DNA from: Crateriforma spongiae | Lineage (GTDB): Bacteria > Planctomycetota > Planctomycetia > Pirellulales > Pirellulaceae | Length of the DNA stretch: 64,000 bases | Assembly: GCF_012290005.1 (NCBI RefSeq) | Contig: NZ_JAAXMS010000012.1 | Coordinates: 101,202 to 165,201, forward strand | Direction: 5' to 3' | Shown here: one piece after another, positions 8,034 through 18,299 of the stretch | Numbering within the stretch: the stretch's first letter is position 1 | Layout of the letters: the number at the start of each line of letters is the position of its first letter | Translations under genes and position numbers: made by a program | Notes under the pieces: model-generated | The model's database searches: none | What the model saw: the letters and a program-made list of their open reading frames with translations, nothing else | Told to the model about the DNA's origin: nothing

Positions 8034-9407
8034 CTACGGAATCTCAAGCGTCTCGATTACATCCGCATTCTTGAATCCGATTCCAAACACCGCATCGAAC
8101 ACAGATGTGGCATCAGGGTCGCGATTGTTCAGCAGGCGGGTAGGCGATTCGGCGAGCGTGTTGTCGTGATCAAGAAAAAGACGTATTTGCACCTTGCTCG
8201 GTTCAAGCGTGACACCGGCTGGATCCAGCTGGTCGCGTTGTTCGGACTTTGCCAAGACGAAGAGTGATCCGTTGACGATTTTGCGCGGCGTGACCAGTGA
8301 CTGAGTGAATGCGATGGGTTCATCCGCCCAACGATCGGTCTTCTCGTCCCAACGGTGCACGAACACTTGAACGGTTGCCAGATTTGGCCACGATTCTGGA
8401 ACGCCTTTGATACGTACAACGTGCTGGGTCGGATACCAATTGTCCTCGGGAAGTTCATCGTCGGACTCGTAGCCACCCGAAACGGAAGCTGCGTAATCCT
8501 CCAGCCAATGCAACCAAGCCTTGTATGACTGATCGCCTTTGTGCATCTTGATACCGCCCATGTGTGACACCGGAATTTGCGAAGACGGTTCGCCGATTTT
8601 TCCTTCCGAGGTCTTCGGCGGAAGTTTTGCTGTTGGCTTTTGGATCAACAAGCTCAAGGTGGGATTCTTAAGATTGATCAACGGCAGAACCGTGCCTTTG
8701 CGTTTCTGTTCGCTTCCAACGATCCGGCTGCTGGCAACCAACGAACGCATCGTCTCCCACGGCGTCTCCTTGAAGAGGTTCATGCGTGCTCCGTACTGCT
8801 TGACGAAGTCTCGATGCCTTTCGATGGGCTTTTGATGCATCGGATTGTCCGCGTCCAATTCGCCCGGCGTGTGGCAGGGGAAACATCGCATCCGCTGGGA
8901 CCAGACATTTCTGACGAATGAATCCAGAACACGATCTTTTCGTGTGTGGCGAATCAAATCATCTGAATGACTTGGCCCTGCCTTCTGATTGCCTGCGGAC
9001 GGGCGGGCCGAAAGCAGATCCTGGTCCTGACAACAAGCGACAATCCAATAGGAAAAGGCGTCGTACTCCGCCTTGCGATTCTTTGCGTGAATCCGCCGGG
9101 CTAGTGCATCGGGATCAGAATCGCCCATGGAAATCAGGTGCAGGATTTTGGATTCACTGGGGCGTTCGGTGTCGATCAGTCCTTGTTCTCGCAGCGACAA
9201 AAACGTTTCACGACTGGAGGGAAGGATGTAGTCCTTCAAGTCGACGGCGGAAAGATGGCACTGGACGCAGCTTGATGGGTTGGGCGAATCAAAAATCGGC
9301 TTCAAACGCGTCTCATATATCGACTCGGGCGTTGGTTCCTGAGCGGTCCCGGTCACTAGCATCCCCGCAAAAGTGATAACCGCGACCCAGCATCTGACGT
9401 CGTGCAT
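8034..9407 (-). CDS. secreted cytochrome c-like protein with two CxxCH motifs
   Basis: 457 residues with a signal peptide (CWVAVITFAGMLVTGTAQ). Two haem c motifs, CVQCH near residue 47 and CFPCH near residue 175, sit in planctomycete-type domains of the kind often labelled cytochrome C Planctomycete-type (YETRLKPIFDSPNPSSCVQCHLSAVDLKDY). The C-terminal third has no motif I recognise. Probably periplasmic; the electron partner is unknown. It is not adjacent to other redox genes. Confidence 0.8.
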   Translation of the reverse strand: MHDVRCWVAVITFAGMLVTGTAQEPTPESIYETRLKPIFDSPNPSSCVQCHLSAVDLKDYILPSSRETFLSLREQGLIDTERPSESKILHLISMGDSDPDALARRIHAKNRKAEYDAFSYWIVACCQDQDLLSARPSAGNQKAGPSHSDDLIRHTRKDRVLDSFVRNVWSQRMRCFPCHTPGELDADNPMHQKPIERHRDFVKQYGARMNLFKETPWETMRSLVASSRIVGSEQKRKGTVLPLINLKNPTLSLLIQKPTAKLPPKTSEGKIGEPSSQIPVSHMGGIKMHKGDQSYKAWLHWLEDYAASVSGGYESDDELPEDNWYPTQHVVRIKGVPESWPNLATVQVFVHRWDEKTDRWADEPIAFTQSLVTPRKIVNGSLFVLAKSEQRDQLDPAGVTLEPSKVQIRLFLDHDNTLAESPTRLLNNRDPDATSVFDAVFGIGFKNADVIETLEIP

Positions 9408-9901
9408 CTGACAAATCCATCACCCCGGCCCAAGCGTTTGTAAACGTGCAGCCTTCAATTGTATCGCACCCGCATTCGGCCCACCGACAAAAGCAAGTAC
9501 CGACAGATGGAAACCCCAATGGCTGGCGAATCCCATTGTGCATGCTCATCACGCTGCAATCGGTCATTCGCTCACCCGAGCCGATTTCCCGCAGCCATAC
9601 GGGTATTCCGGTGTCGCGAGGTAGACGACGTTGAAGCACTTTAACGAAATCGAAAGATCTAGAGGTTGTCGGCAGCGCCAGCACACCGCCGAAGCAGACG
9701 TGATCCTGATGAGCGATCACCGATGCCCCGCATTGCCAGTCACATCACGGGGACCGGCCATCGTTCGCCGATGATGTCATGATCATGTGAAACGCGCACA
9801 TCCACTACTTCATCCACGCCGAGGATCAACACGACAAATTGGGCAAGGCTTATCATGTGCGGTCCGAACAATGATCCGCACAGACCTCTGCAACAGAGCC
9901 G
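9408..9901. other. intergenic region between divergent genes, nothing seen
   Basis: About 490 bases between the divergently transcribed cytochrome gene and the FAD oxidoreductase gene. It must hold both promoters, but I could not single out convincing boxes, repeats or an RNA. Confidence 0.5.
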
Positions 9902-11797
9902 ATGAACGCGCAACATCTCTCGCTGTCTCACGTATTCCGACTCGCCTGCTTTTGCTCTCTGGTCTGCATGACTCCGCCAGCGTATCAAGCAAACGCAGCC
10001 GACAAATCCTATGACGTTGTTGTCTACGGGGGCACGCCGGCGGGGATCGCGGCGGCGGTTGAATCTGGTCGCGATGGTGCAACGGTATTGATTGTCGAAC
10101 CCAATCGCTATGTCGGCGGAATGCTCAGCAACGGTCTCTGCCACGCAGACTTCCGAACATTCGAGGGCCTTACCGGCAGCTATCTCGAGCTAACAAAGCG
10201 AATTCGCAAGTTTTATCGTGACCGGTACGGCGCAAATTCGGCACAGGCCCTGGGCAACTTTCGCGGCACCCATGCGGAACCATCCGTCAACCGCCAGACG
10301 TTTGAAGGCTGGCTAAACGAAAGCCCGAACATCCAGGTCATGACGCAGACATCGTTGCATTCGGCGACGACGGATCGATCGTCCAGACGACTGTCCTTCG
10401 TCCAGATACGGTCCAGCGAAGGCAGGGACCTTCGAATCCACGCCCGTCACTGGATCGACGCAAGTTACGAGGGTGATTTGATGGCGGCATCGGGCTGCGC
10501 TTTTGATGTCGGTCAGGAAGCAACGGATACGTACGGCGAATCGTTGGCGCCCCAACAGGCGACCGAATCGGTGCAGGGATACAACTTTCGATTGGTTGTC
10601 ACCAACGACGCCAAAAACCAGATCGAAACGCCAAGGCCGAAAGGCTACGATCGAAACGACTTCACGCCGCTTCTGGATCTGATTCAATCCGGCCGCATCG
10701 ACAAACCGTTTTGCATGGCTAGCGGTGATCCGGCTGCAATCTTCAAAGCCCAGGAACCACCACTGCCAAATGCCAAGTACGACGTCAACGATGTTTCCAA
10801 CGGCCGCGTCCGCCTGTCGTTACCGCAGATCAGTGACACTTGGCCGGCAGACAATCGGGCCGAACGCGATCGATTGTTCGACGAACACCTGCGTCATCAA
10901 ATCGGCTTGCTGTATTTCGTCCAGAATGATGTCGCGGTTCCTGATTTCTTTCGCAGGCAAGCGAATCAGTTCAAGCTGTGCGCGGATGAATTTACTGAAA
11001 CGAATGGCATTCCGGATCAACTGTACGTTCGGGAAGGCCGGCGGATGGTCGGCCGCTATATCTTCACCGAAAAAGATGTCCAGTGCGGGAGTGGTTTGCG
11101 GGCAAAATTTCAATCGGATGCCATCGCAATGGGCGACTACGGACCGAACTGTCACGGAACCGATCACGACGGTCCGCGAATCGGCGGCCGCCACCGCGGT
11201 GAATTTTATAAACGATGCCCGCCATATCAGATTCCTATCGGCGTTTTGCAGCCACGTGAACTGGACAACCTTTTGGTGCCCGTTGCCTGCAGCGCTTCGC
11301 ACGTCGGCTTTTGTGCGTTGCGTTTAGAACCGATCTGGATGTCGCTTGGACAAGCTGCCGGCGTGGCAACGCGAATTGCTGTCGATCGAAACGTGGCGGC
11401 AACGACGATCGATGCGGTGACCGTTCGGAAACAACTCCATCGCAGCAAAGCGGCAACGATATACATCAGCGATGTACGCGAGGACGACGAAAATTTTGGA
11501 ATCGTTCAAGCGTGGGGATCGATCGGTGGCTTTCACCACGACGATCATTCGCCGCAGCCGGCGGACACGTGCGGCACGCGAGGCGACAACATCATTGGAC
11601 AATACTACGAAGCATTCCCGGGACACACGGCTCGTTTGGACGAAACACTCAGTCGCCAAACACGCCAACGATGGGAGTCGCTGGCCAAGCGTCGCGGCAT
11701 CAAAGTCTCTGTCGTTACCGATTCGGTCACGCGAGGTGAATGGTTGCGTTTGACTCTGAATATGGGCCAGACCTCTGCAAAGACCGCAAGACAGTGA
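9902..11797 (+). CDS. FAD-dependent oxidoreductase, exported
   Basis: 631 residues. A signal peptide (FRLACFCSLVCMTPPAYQANA) precedes a Rossmann FAD-binding motif (YDVVVYGGTPAGIAAAVESGRDGATVLIVEP, then GGMLSNGL). The rest matches the FAD_oxidored family (PF12831) that is abundant in planctomycetes and was first named from xanthan-lyase-associated proteins: SYEGDLMAASGC, GREGRRMVGRY.. (here VREGRRMVGRYIFTEKDV) and a C-terminal FCALRLEPIWMSLGQAAGVAT. It precedes a rhamnogalacturonan lyase by 120 bases, so a role in polysaccharide breakdown is plausible; the substrate is unknown. Confidence 0.85.
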   Translation: MNAQHLSLSHVFRLACFCSLVCMTPPAYQANAADKSYDVVVYGGTPAGIAAAVESGRDGATVLIVEPNRYVGGMLSNGLCHADFRTFEGLTGSYLELTKRIRKFYRDRYGANSAQALGNFRGTHAEPSVNRQTFEGWLNESPNIQVMTQTSLHSATTDRSSRRLSFVQIRSSEGRDLRIHARHWIDASYEGDLMAASGCAFDVGQEATDTYGESLAPQQATESVQGYNFRLVVTNDAKNQIETPRPKGYDRNDFTPLLDLIQSGRIDKPFCMASGDPAAIFKAQEPPLPNAKYDVNDVSNGRVRLSLPQISDTWPADNRAERDRLFDEHLRHQIGLLYFVQNDVAVPDFFRRQANQFKLCADEFTETNGIPDQLYVREGRRMVGRYIFTEKDVQCGSGLRAKFQSDAIAMGDYGPNCHGTDHDGPRIGGRHRGEFYKRCPPYQIPIGVLQPRELDNLLVPVACSASHVGFCALRLEPIWMSLGQAAGVATRIAVDRNVAATTIDAVTVRKQLHRSKAATIYISDVREDDENFGIVQAWGSIGGFHHDDHSPQPADTCGTRGDNIIGQYYEAFPGHTARLDETLSRQTRQRWESLAKRRGIKVSVVTDSVTRGEWLRLTLNMGQTSAKTARQ

Positions 11798-11917
11798 CCA
11801 ATCGATTGCGTGACGTGATGGCGCCGGAGACCGCGATCGGTTGCGGCCGTCTCCGTTCCAAAGCCGAACAAACGCCACGCAACAATCGACACACCATTTT
11901 TCAGCGAGCATCCGACG

Positions 11918-13846
11918 ATGCAACGACACTTACAGCTCTTGACACTTTTCGTTGCGATCTGCGTCCTGAACCCGGCTTATGGACAGCCACTTGACTGGGA
12001 GGATCTTGACCGAGGCTTGGTAGCAATTCAGACCGATCAAGGCGTTTTTCTCAGTTGGCGTTTGCTTTTCGATGACGCCTCTGACGTTGCATTCGATTTG
12101 TGGCGTGGGGTCGGCACCGACAAAGTGAAGAAACTGAATGACCAACCGCTGCGTGGGTCGACCCACTTTCTGGACGCAGCACCTCCTGCATCGGGAAAGG
12201 TCACCTACGGCATCACCCGCACGAGCGCACCTGGGGGAATCACAGAACCGCAAGCCAAAAACCAAGTATCCATCGATCTTGACCATGCGCCGTTCGGCTA
12301 CCTGGAAATCCCGACGGAGATTCCATCTGGCTATCACGCCAACGACGCGTCGGCCGGCGACCTCGATGGTGACGGCCGTTATGAGTTGGTGGTTCACGTC
12401 GCCGGTCGCGGCCATGACAACTCTCGCGGTGGAATGACCGACCCACCATTGTTTCATGCGTACACCTTGGATGGTCAAAGATTGTGGCAGATCAATCTTG
12501 GCAAAAACGTCCGCGAGGGCGCACATTACAATCCGTTTCTAGTGTTTGATTTTGATGGGGACGGTCACGCTGAATTCGTTTGTCGAACAAGTGATGGAAC
12601 GGTGGATGGGCGTGGGCAGGCGATCGGTGACCCATCAGCTGATTGGCGAGTGCCATTGCCGGTCGCTTTGCGTGACGGCGAAGGTTCGACACACCGACGT
12701 CGCCTGCCGGGAGACGTGGGCAAGATCCTCTCGGGTCCTGAATACATGACCGTTTTTGATGGACGCACCGGCGCTGCATTGGATACAGTGACCTATCTTC
12801 CCCAACGTGCTCCCGACAACGACAACCCATCACGGGAACTGCAACAGCAGATTTGGGGCGATGACTATGGCAATCGAATGGATCGCTTTCTTGCGGCGGT
12901 CGCATTCTTGGATGGCAAACACCCGAGCATCGTGATGTCCCGGGGCTACTACACAAGAACAGTCATCGCCGCTTGGGATTTTCGCGACGGTCAAATTCAG
13001 AAACGCTGGCTGTTCGACAGCGACGAAGTCAATTTCGATGGCCACCGCAATCCTTGGGCGCGACAGGGGAACCACAGCATTTCGGTAGCCGATGTCGACA
13101 ACGACGGACGCGACGAGATCGTGTTTGGATCGATGGTGGTCGACGACGATGGCACGGGGCTTTACTCAACGAATCTCGGTCACGGAGATGCTCAGCACAC
13201 AGGAGACCTTGATCCACGGAGACCTGGCCTTGAGACTTGGAGCATTCACGAAAGCAATCGCCCCGAACCAGACTTTATCGGGTCCGAGTTGAGAGATGCC
13301 GAAACCGGCCGAATTCTTTTCGTTGGACGACGCGGTCGTGATGTGGCCAGAGGTATGGCAGCGGATATTGACCCACGTTATCCCGGCGCAGAACTGTGGG
13401 ATGGGTCTCGAGATCTTTGGACGGCCAATGGCAAAGTGATCGGGCCAGCGCCACGGTCGACCAACATGGCCATCTGGTGGGACGGAGACAGGCTACGGGA
13501 ACTGCTGGATGGAGTTCGAATCGAAAAGTGGGATCATTTGGCCCACGAGCAGAGACTCCTGTTCGACGGACCGCGGGCTGGCGTCGTCGCGAACAACGGT
13601 TCGAAGAACAATCCCTGCTTGGCCGCCGATCTGATCGGTGACTGGCGGGAAGAGTTGGTCGCCCGTTCCGCAGACAATCAAGCCCTGCGAATCTACGTTT
13701 CAACCATCCCAACACAGCACCGCCAGGTCACTTTGATGCAAGACCGTCAGTATCGACTCGGCGTCGCTTGGCAGAACGTTGGATACAATCAGCCGCCACA
13801 CACGCGTGACTTCATCGGCGCGGTCGATCATTCGAAGCCCAAATGA
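11918..13846 (+). CDS. rhamnogalacturonan lyase, PL11-like
   Basis: 642 residues with a signal peptide ending near PAYGQ. The sequence follows the PL11 family, an N-terminal beta domain (DRGLVAIQTDQGVFLSWRLL) and then an eight-bladed propeller with calcium loops such as DLDGDGRYELVV, DFDGDGHAEFVCRTSDGTVDG and DVDNDGRDEIVFGSM followed by GLYSTNLGHGDAQHTGDLDP. PL11 enzymes cut the rhamnogalacturonan I backbone of pectin by beta-elimination. Exported enzyme for algal or plant polysaccharide is the likely role. It shares orientation with the FAD oxidoreductase before it. Confidence 0.88.
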   Translation: MQRHLQLLTLFVAICVLNPAYGQPLDWEDLDRGLVAIQTDQGVFLSWRLLFDDASDVAFDLWRGVGTDKVKKLNDQPLRGSTHFLDAAPPASGKVTYGITRTSAPGGITEPQAKNQVSIDLDHAPFGYLEIPTEIPSGYHANDASAGDLDGDGRYELVVHVAGRGHDNSRGGMTDPPLFHAYTLDGQRLWQINLGKNVREGAHYNPFLVFDFDGDGHAEFVCRTSDGTVDGRGQAIGDPSADWRVPLPVALRDGEGSTHRRRLPGDVGKILSGPEYMTVFDGRTGAALDTVTYLPQRAPDNDNPSRELQQQIWGDDYGNRMDRFLAAVAFLDGKHPSIVMSRGYYTRTVIAAWDFRDGQIQKRWLFDSDEVNFDGHRNPWARQGNHSISVADVDNDGRDEIVFGSMVVDDDGTGLYSTNLGHGDAQHTGDLDPRRPGLETWSIHESNRPEPDFIGSELRDAETGRILFVGRRGRDVARGMAADIDPRYPGAELWDGSRDLWTANGKVIGPAPRSTNMAIWWDGDRLRELLDGVRIEKWDHLAHEQRLLFDGPRAGVVANNGSKNNPCLAADLIGDWREELVARSADNQALRIYVSTIPTQHRQVTLMQDRQYRLGVAWQNVGYNQPPHTRDFIGAVDHSKPK

Positions 13847-13924
13847 ATCGTTCAGTATTCAAAAGCTCTGCTGAATCAACATCATCCGCTCTGAAAACCA
13901 CGCACCCGTGAAGACCGAGAGATC

Positions 13925-15019
13925 ATGGTCAACCAAACACGAACAGCGACGTCGCGAAGAACCTTCATCGAACTACTGGCTGGAACGTCCGCTGCCATGG
14001 GGCTTTTGACGGCCTGCAGCGTACGCACGCAAGCCAACGAAGACCTGGTTCAGCCGACGCCATCCGCCGACGAAGCCTACCTGCGACGGGGACTCAATGC
14101 ACTCGCGCGGGCGCATCACATGAGTTCGATGGCGGGCCACTTGGGGGCGTCGATGATTGCGGGGTACTACATCCGCCGGCAACGCCCCAATCTGGCCCCA
14201 CAGGTTTACGACGGGATCCATGATGATTTGCAGCGGGTTCATGACGGTGGATCAGTCTTCGGAAAAAGGATGTCACGGAATGCAAGGCTGACGGATGCCG
14301 AGTTGTTTATGCCTTTTCCGAAACAGGCAGCCGACGAGACGCTGATCGATGGCATCGCCGAGGCACTAGCCAAGAGCATCGACCAACCGCGTCAATCCGG
14401 GCACAACGTCATTTTTGGTTCCTTCGCAATCCGAGCCCTCAAAGATCATCCGGAATATGCCACTCCGTCGATCGTCGACGGAATCTGCAAATTGATGGCG
14501 TTGTTCGAAGGACAGACGCCGGGCAACGGCTACTACGGAAAACAGAAAGGGCGAATCTACGGACACAAAATCAAGTTGCCTGACAACGATGGAACGCCCG
14601 TTTTTGACGACATCCCGGGGATGGTGGATGCGGTGCTTGACGAAGTCATTCACCAAGACCCGACGGTCCATCGCGTCGGCTTTGGCGGATTGGTTCACAT
14701 CATCAACCATGCCGCCGCAATCAGCGATCTGAATGACTGCGGCTACGGCGACTTGGCTTCGCGTGCGATTCGCTCCCATCGACAACACTTGCGTCTTTGG
14801 AGAAGCCTTCCCAACGTGGCCGACGAAAAAGGCCCCTTAGCGGTGTCAAGGTTCACTCCGTACAACGCGGCCTATTGGACGTCCGGCGAAATCCCCTACG
14901 ACCGAGCGTTGCTTACACATCGTGTCAAGACAATGTTTGGTTTTCACGAACTCGTCGAACCAGTCGACTTTCCGGAAAAGGAGACCGTTGCCCACGACAA
15001 GTTGCGTTATCTGATGTAG
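13925..15019 (+). CDS. Tat-exported protein of unknown function, paralogue 1
   Basis: 364 residues with a Tat signal (SRRTFIELLAGTSAAMGLLTAC). The mature part is His-rich and conserved (GLNALARAHHMSSMAGHLGAS, HNVIFGSFAIRALKDHPEYATP, HIINHAAAISDL, RSHRQHLRLWRSLPN). I do not recognise the family. A second gene at 50904-51974 encodes a protein identical at roughly four of five positions outside the signal peptide. Repeated His and the Tat signal suggest export of a folded, perhaps metal-containing protein; this is inference. It follows the pectin-lyase gene by 78 bases. Confidence 0.8.
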   Translation: MVNQTRTATSRRTFIELLAGTSAAMGLLTACSVRTQANEDLVQPTPSADEAYLRRGLNALARAHHMSSMAGHLGASMIAGYYIRRQRPNLAPQVYDGIHDDLQRVHDGGSVFGKRMSRNARLTDAELFMPFPKQAADETLIDGIAEALAKSIDQPRQSGHNVIFGSFAIRALKDHPEYATPSIVDGICKLMALFEGQTPGNGYYGKQKGRIYGHKIKLPDNDGTPVFDDIPGMVDAVLDEVIHQDPTVHRVGFGGLVHIINHAAAISDLNDCGYGDLASRAIRSHRQHLRLWRSLPNVADEKGPLAVSRFTPYNAAYWTSGEIPYDRALLTHRVKTMFGFHELVEPVDFPEKETVAHDKLRYLM

Positions 15020-15069
15020 CCCTTCAGCACGCACAACGCCCGACAACCTGGGCAGAGACCAAAGACATC

Positions 15070-15135
15070 GTTGACAAGGCAACGAGTCCCAGCAGCCCAT
15101 TTTTCCGCCCCCTGGAACTCCTCACGTTGCCCAAC
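15070..15135. repeat. eroded GTAG-type REPIN
   Basis: Left arm GTTGACAAGGCAACGAGTCC at 15070 and right arm ending CTCACGTTGCCCAAC at 15135 match the two arms of the elements around 55 kb with a few substitutions each, in the same inverted layout and with a similar spacer. It lies 50 bases after the stop of the Tat-exported protein gene. The remaining bases up to 15404 show nothing else I can name. Confidence 0.55.
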
Positions 15136-15404
15136 ACAGCCCCGCCGGCGGCCTCGGCTTTCTATCACGTGAAAGTCAAATTTCTGACGTGCCGGAACTT
15201 TCCGCTATCGAACGCCTGCACGGCTTAGCAACCGAGAACAGCTTCAGCGGACATGCGGCTGAACCGCTGATGGAATCATCAACGCCATCCGCAAAGTAAG
15301 CGTGAGGATGGCTTTTGAAGAAAATCGCGGACTTTCTGTAAGGAACGAGGTCGAAGCACGCACTATCTACTGAAATCGCCCGGCCCATTGACCAGCAAGT
15401 TTGC

Positions 15405-15911
15405 ATGAATATCCAGGAACAAACCGAGATCTTCGACGACTGGGTCCGACAGCATCGCGGTTTGTTATTCAAGATCGTGCGTTCGTATTCCCGCGATCGC
15501 CATGATCAAGAAGACCTCATGCAGGAATTGTTGGTTCAGGTCTGGAGATCGGTCCCTGGTTTCAAAGGACAGTCCGCGGTTTCGACCTGGCTCTACCGAG
15601 TCGGGCTGTACTCCGCGATCGCGTGGTCAAAACGCGACGCGAAACAGCGATTCAATACGAACGATCCAGCAGTTGCCAAGCACCTGATTCAGCTTGACGA
15701 CCAACCAAGCGATACCAGGTTGGAATGGATCTATGACCAGATCAATAAGCTCGATGAAATTGATCGATCCATCGCACTCATGTGGCTGGATGATCGCCCG
15801 TATCAGGAAATCGCAGGCACGCTTGGCATCACATCCACCCATGTCGGTGTGAAGCTGAACCGTATCAAACAAAAGCTTTCCGAAGCCCTTCAACGCGAGA
15901 GCCAAAGATGA
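15405..15911 (+). CDS. ECF-type RNA polymerase sigma factor
   Basis: 168 residues with both sigma regions: region 2 (LLFKIVRSYSRDRHDQEDLMQELLVQVWRSVPGFKGQSAVSTWLYRV) and region 4 (DRSIALMWLDDRPYQEIAGTLGITSTHVGVKLNRIKQKL). No extra C-terminal domain. It overlaps the next gene by four bases (ATGA), so that membrane protein is its likely partner. Confidence 0.92.
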   Translation: MNIQEQTEIFDDWVRQHRGLLFKIVRSYSRDRHDQEDLMQELLVQVWRSVPGFKGQSAVSTWLYRVGLYSAIAWSKRDAKQRFNTNDPAVAKHLIQLDDQPSDTRLEWIYDQINKLDEIDRSIALMWLDDRPYQEIAGTLGITSTHVGVKLNRIKQKLSEALQRESQR

Positions 15912-16528
15912 ACTTGGACGATCTAAAAGTGGTGTGGGACTCACAAGACGACAAGCCGATGTACGTCCTCGATGCCGACGCGGTGAACGCTTCGATCAAG
16001 GGGCAGACGGAATCGGTCCAGACCATGACGGACGTTTTCGACTTTGTTCACATCGGTGTTCTGCTGTTTGTCGCGATCATGTCATCGATCAAACGAATGG
16101 TGACATCAAACCATTTGGATGGATTGGACATCTTTACCGTGGTGGCAATGCCGGTCGTCGCGATCATTGCTTCCGTCGGACTCGTTCGTGTTCGCAGGAA
16201 ACGCCAGAAGCAAGAATCTGCGTTTCCGGAAAGCATTTTGGGTGATTTGAATAAGGCGATTTTCCAGATCGATTACAAGCGAATTCGGTTCCAGCGTTTT
16301 CCCTATTGGTTCGGTGGCCCACTGGCGATCATCATGGTGCTCAATCTCGCAAGGACCGAGTTTCGTTTCGATGACTTGACCGGCAAAAACGCAATCGCAA
16401 TTGGTTTATCCTTTGTTCTTGCGATGGCCGTTTGTTACGTCGCCATGTGGTGGGAGAAGCGAAGTGTGATCGGGTCGCTCAGATCGAGCCTGGTCGGCGT
16501 CCGTGACAAGTTGATTGGTCAGGAGTAG
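15908..16528 (+). CDS. membrane protein, putative anti-sigma partner
   Basis: 206 residues: a short soluble N-terminus (MNLDDLKVVWDSQDDKPMYV), two TM segments around residues 48-95, a charged loop, and two more around 135-180. The ATGA overlap with the ECF sigma gene and the cytoplasmic N-terminal segment fit a membrane-bound anti-sigma factor, although no zinc-binding HxxxCxxC motif is present. Function is inferred from position. Confidence 0.7.
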   Translation: MNLDDLKVVWDSQDDKPMYVLDADAVNASIKGQTESVQTMTDVFDFVHIGVLLFVAIMSSIKRMVTSNHLDGLDIFTVVAMPVVAIIASVGLVRVRRKRQKQESAFPESILGDLNKAIFQIDYKRIRFQRFPYWFGGPLAIIMVLNLARTEFRFDDLTGKNAIAIGLSFVLAMAVCYVAMWWEKRSVIGSLRSSLVGVRDKLIGQE

Positions 16529-16556
16529 ATGCAAGGCGATCTCCGTTCGGTCGCAC

Positions 16557-17831
16557 CTACCTCTCGGACATCTGGTCCTTCGAAATTTCAATCGGCTCAT
16601 CGACACGTTTCAGCTTGACGCCATCGTCGAAGGTGATCGTGTCTTTCGATAGATGCTTGATCCGTGGATGGTAATACAACAGTCCCGGGGAACTTTGCTT
16701 GCGGAAGCGACCGCTAGATCCAACACGGAGACTCGTCCCCAAAAAACGCAGTCTGCCGTGATGAAGATTCCAACGCCCCTTGGCAATCCATTCGCGTTCG
16801 TGCTTACTGGGATTGGGGAAGGGCACGGGACGGCGGTGAACAATCAACTCGTGATGGTCCAACAGGTCGTACTGGACTTGTTGGCGGGCCGAATTCAGTA
16901 CCCAGCTGCCCATCAAGCGTCGGTCCTGTGGGTCGACCTCCGGTTCATAGAATCGTAAATACTGCAGAGCAGATCGGACATCAAATTCCAAATGATGAAC
17001 CGTCTGGATGCGTTCCAGAAGCCGTTCCGTTGGCTCGCCGGGATAGTTGATCAGTGCCAGAAGCGGGTAGCCGGGGGTCACCCTCCGTTTCTCCTCGTCC
17101 GGCTCGCCGATGAAGTTGATCCAGTAATCGAACAGTGCTTTGCGGTACGTTTTGTCGGCGGGAACCGTGATTCCGTCGACCCACAAGCTTTCGTTGAATG
17201 AGCGTTCGTCATTCAGATCGTCCCAAATCCAAATATCAGCCGGGATTTGAAAACCGCCAAGCCACGGCGCGATGTCCTCTGGCATTCCGCTGCTGGGGCT
17301 CGGATGTCCCACGGGAAGCCTGCCTTTGTCCACCATTCGTCGTGCACTTCGTTGCGCCGCAGTCATTCGTCTGCCGTTGGCCAAGCGGTTTTTCACCACG
17401 TTCAAGATGCGTTTCCTGTCCTCGAGAATCTCGCCCTTCGCCGTGACCGCACAGAAAGAAGAACCTAGACGGGGAGCATGCAGAAACACGGTATGGTCAA
17501 TCGTTGGTTCGCCTGTGTTCCAGCGACGCACGAACAACAGCCACTCCCCATCAGGCTTCCAATCATGCTGGTAGACGTAACGGATTGGGCGTTTCCAGGA
17601 CTTGGCGATGGAATCGGCGTCGGAAACTTCACTGCCATCCCTTGTGAAGACATCGACCAGCTTCGTCGTGGTTTCATCCGGCGAGGTCGATTCAACGGTG
17701 ACAAGCAGTACAGAATCAGCGGAGTGGGTTTTCCATTCCAAGGACGCAACGTGTCCGGTGTACAGGTCCGCCGACGCAACCGAGCAAGATAGCACTACCG
17801 TAATCAACACGAGCTTGTTGGCGACGCTCAT
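16557..17831 (-). CDS. secreted hypothetical protein
   Basis: 424 residues from the ATG at 17831, which gives a clean signal peptide (MSVANKLVLITVVLSCSVASA). The first mature part (DLYTGHVASLEWKTHSADSVLLVTVES...DWKPDGEWLLFVRRW) resembles a beta-domain seen in many planctomycete secreted proteins; the rest is not recognised. Frame extends to 17873 but that would hide the signal peptide. Stands alone. Confidence 0.7.
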   Translation of the reverse strand: MSVANKLVLITVVLSCSVASADLYTGHVASLEWKTHSADSVLLVTVESTSPDETTTKLVDVFTRDGSEVSDADSIAKSWKRPIRYVYQHDWKPDGEWLLFVRRWNTGEPTIDHTVFLHAPRLGSSFCAVTAKGEILEDRKRILNVVKNRLANGRRMTAAQRSARRMVDKGRLPVGHPSPSSGMPEDIAPWLGGFQIPADIWIWDDLNDERSFNESLWVDGITVPADKTYRKALFDYWINFIGEPDEEKRRVTPGYPLLALINYPGEPTERLLERIQTVHHLEFDVRSALQYLRFYEPEVDPQDRRLMGSWVLNSARQQVQYDLLDHHELIVHRRPVPFPNPSKHEREWIAKGRWNLHHGRLRFLGTSLRVGSSGRFRKQSSPGLLYYHPRIKHLSKDTITFDDGVKLKRVDEPIEISKDQMSER

Positions 17832-17873
17832 CTGCTTTCCCCACTGATTCCCCATGCCACACCACCATTTCAA

Positions 17874-18299
17874 GAAGGCTCAATTCTACTTGATGAAAAT
17901 TTAGACGACCTTCGGCCTTACTTAGTTCAAGTCAGCGGGCCGGGACATGGAATCAGATCTGCATAGCCGTGGAGTGCACGCAGGAAGCTGAATGATTTCG
18001 GCTTGCAGTGGACAAGGTGACGATTCTCCAGATTTAGACTCGTCGCCACGTCCACCATGGTTTGACGTTGCCTGGCACTCTTGTCAGCAAGAGCCCTCCG
18101 GTGACGTTCATGAGCCGGTTGCCCGGCCATCTGCCTTCATCACTCTGTTTAATGATTGAGCTTTGTGGCCTATTCTGGGCGGCTCTGAAGGCAGTCGACA
18201 CTTCGGATCCGAACGGCTTCGCCAGCGAAGTAAAAGAGTTCAAAATACCTCTTCGCCACCCCACGACCATCCGAACACCGGGTAACCCCCAAGGCACTC
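17874..18299. other. intergenic region, nothing seen
   Basis: About 425 bases between divergent genes. No convincing gene, RNA or repeat; promoters for both neighbours must lie here. Confidence 0.5.
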
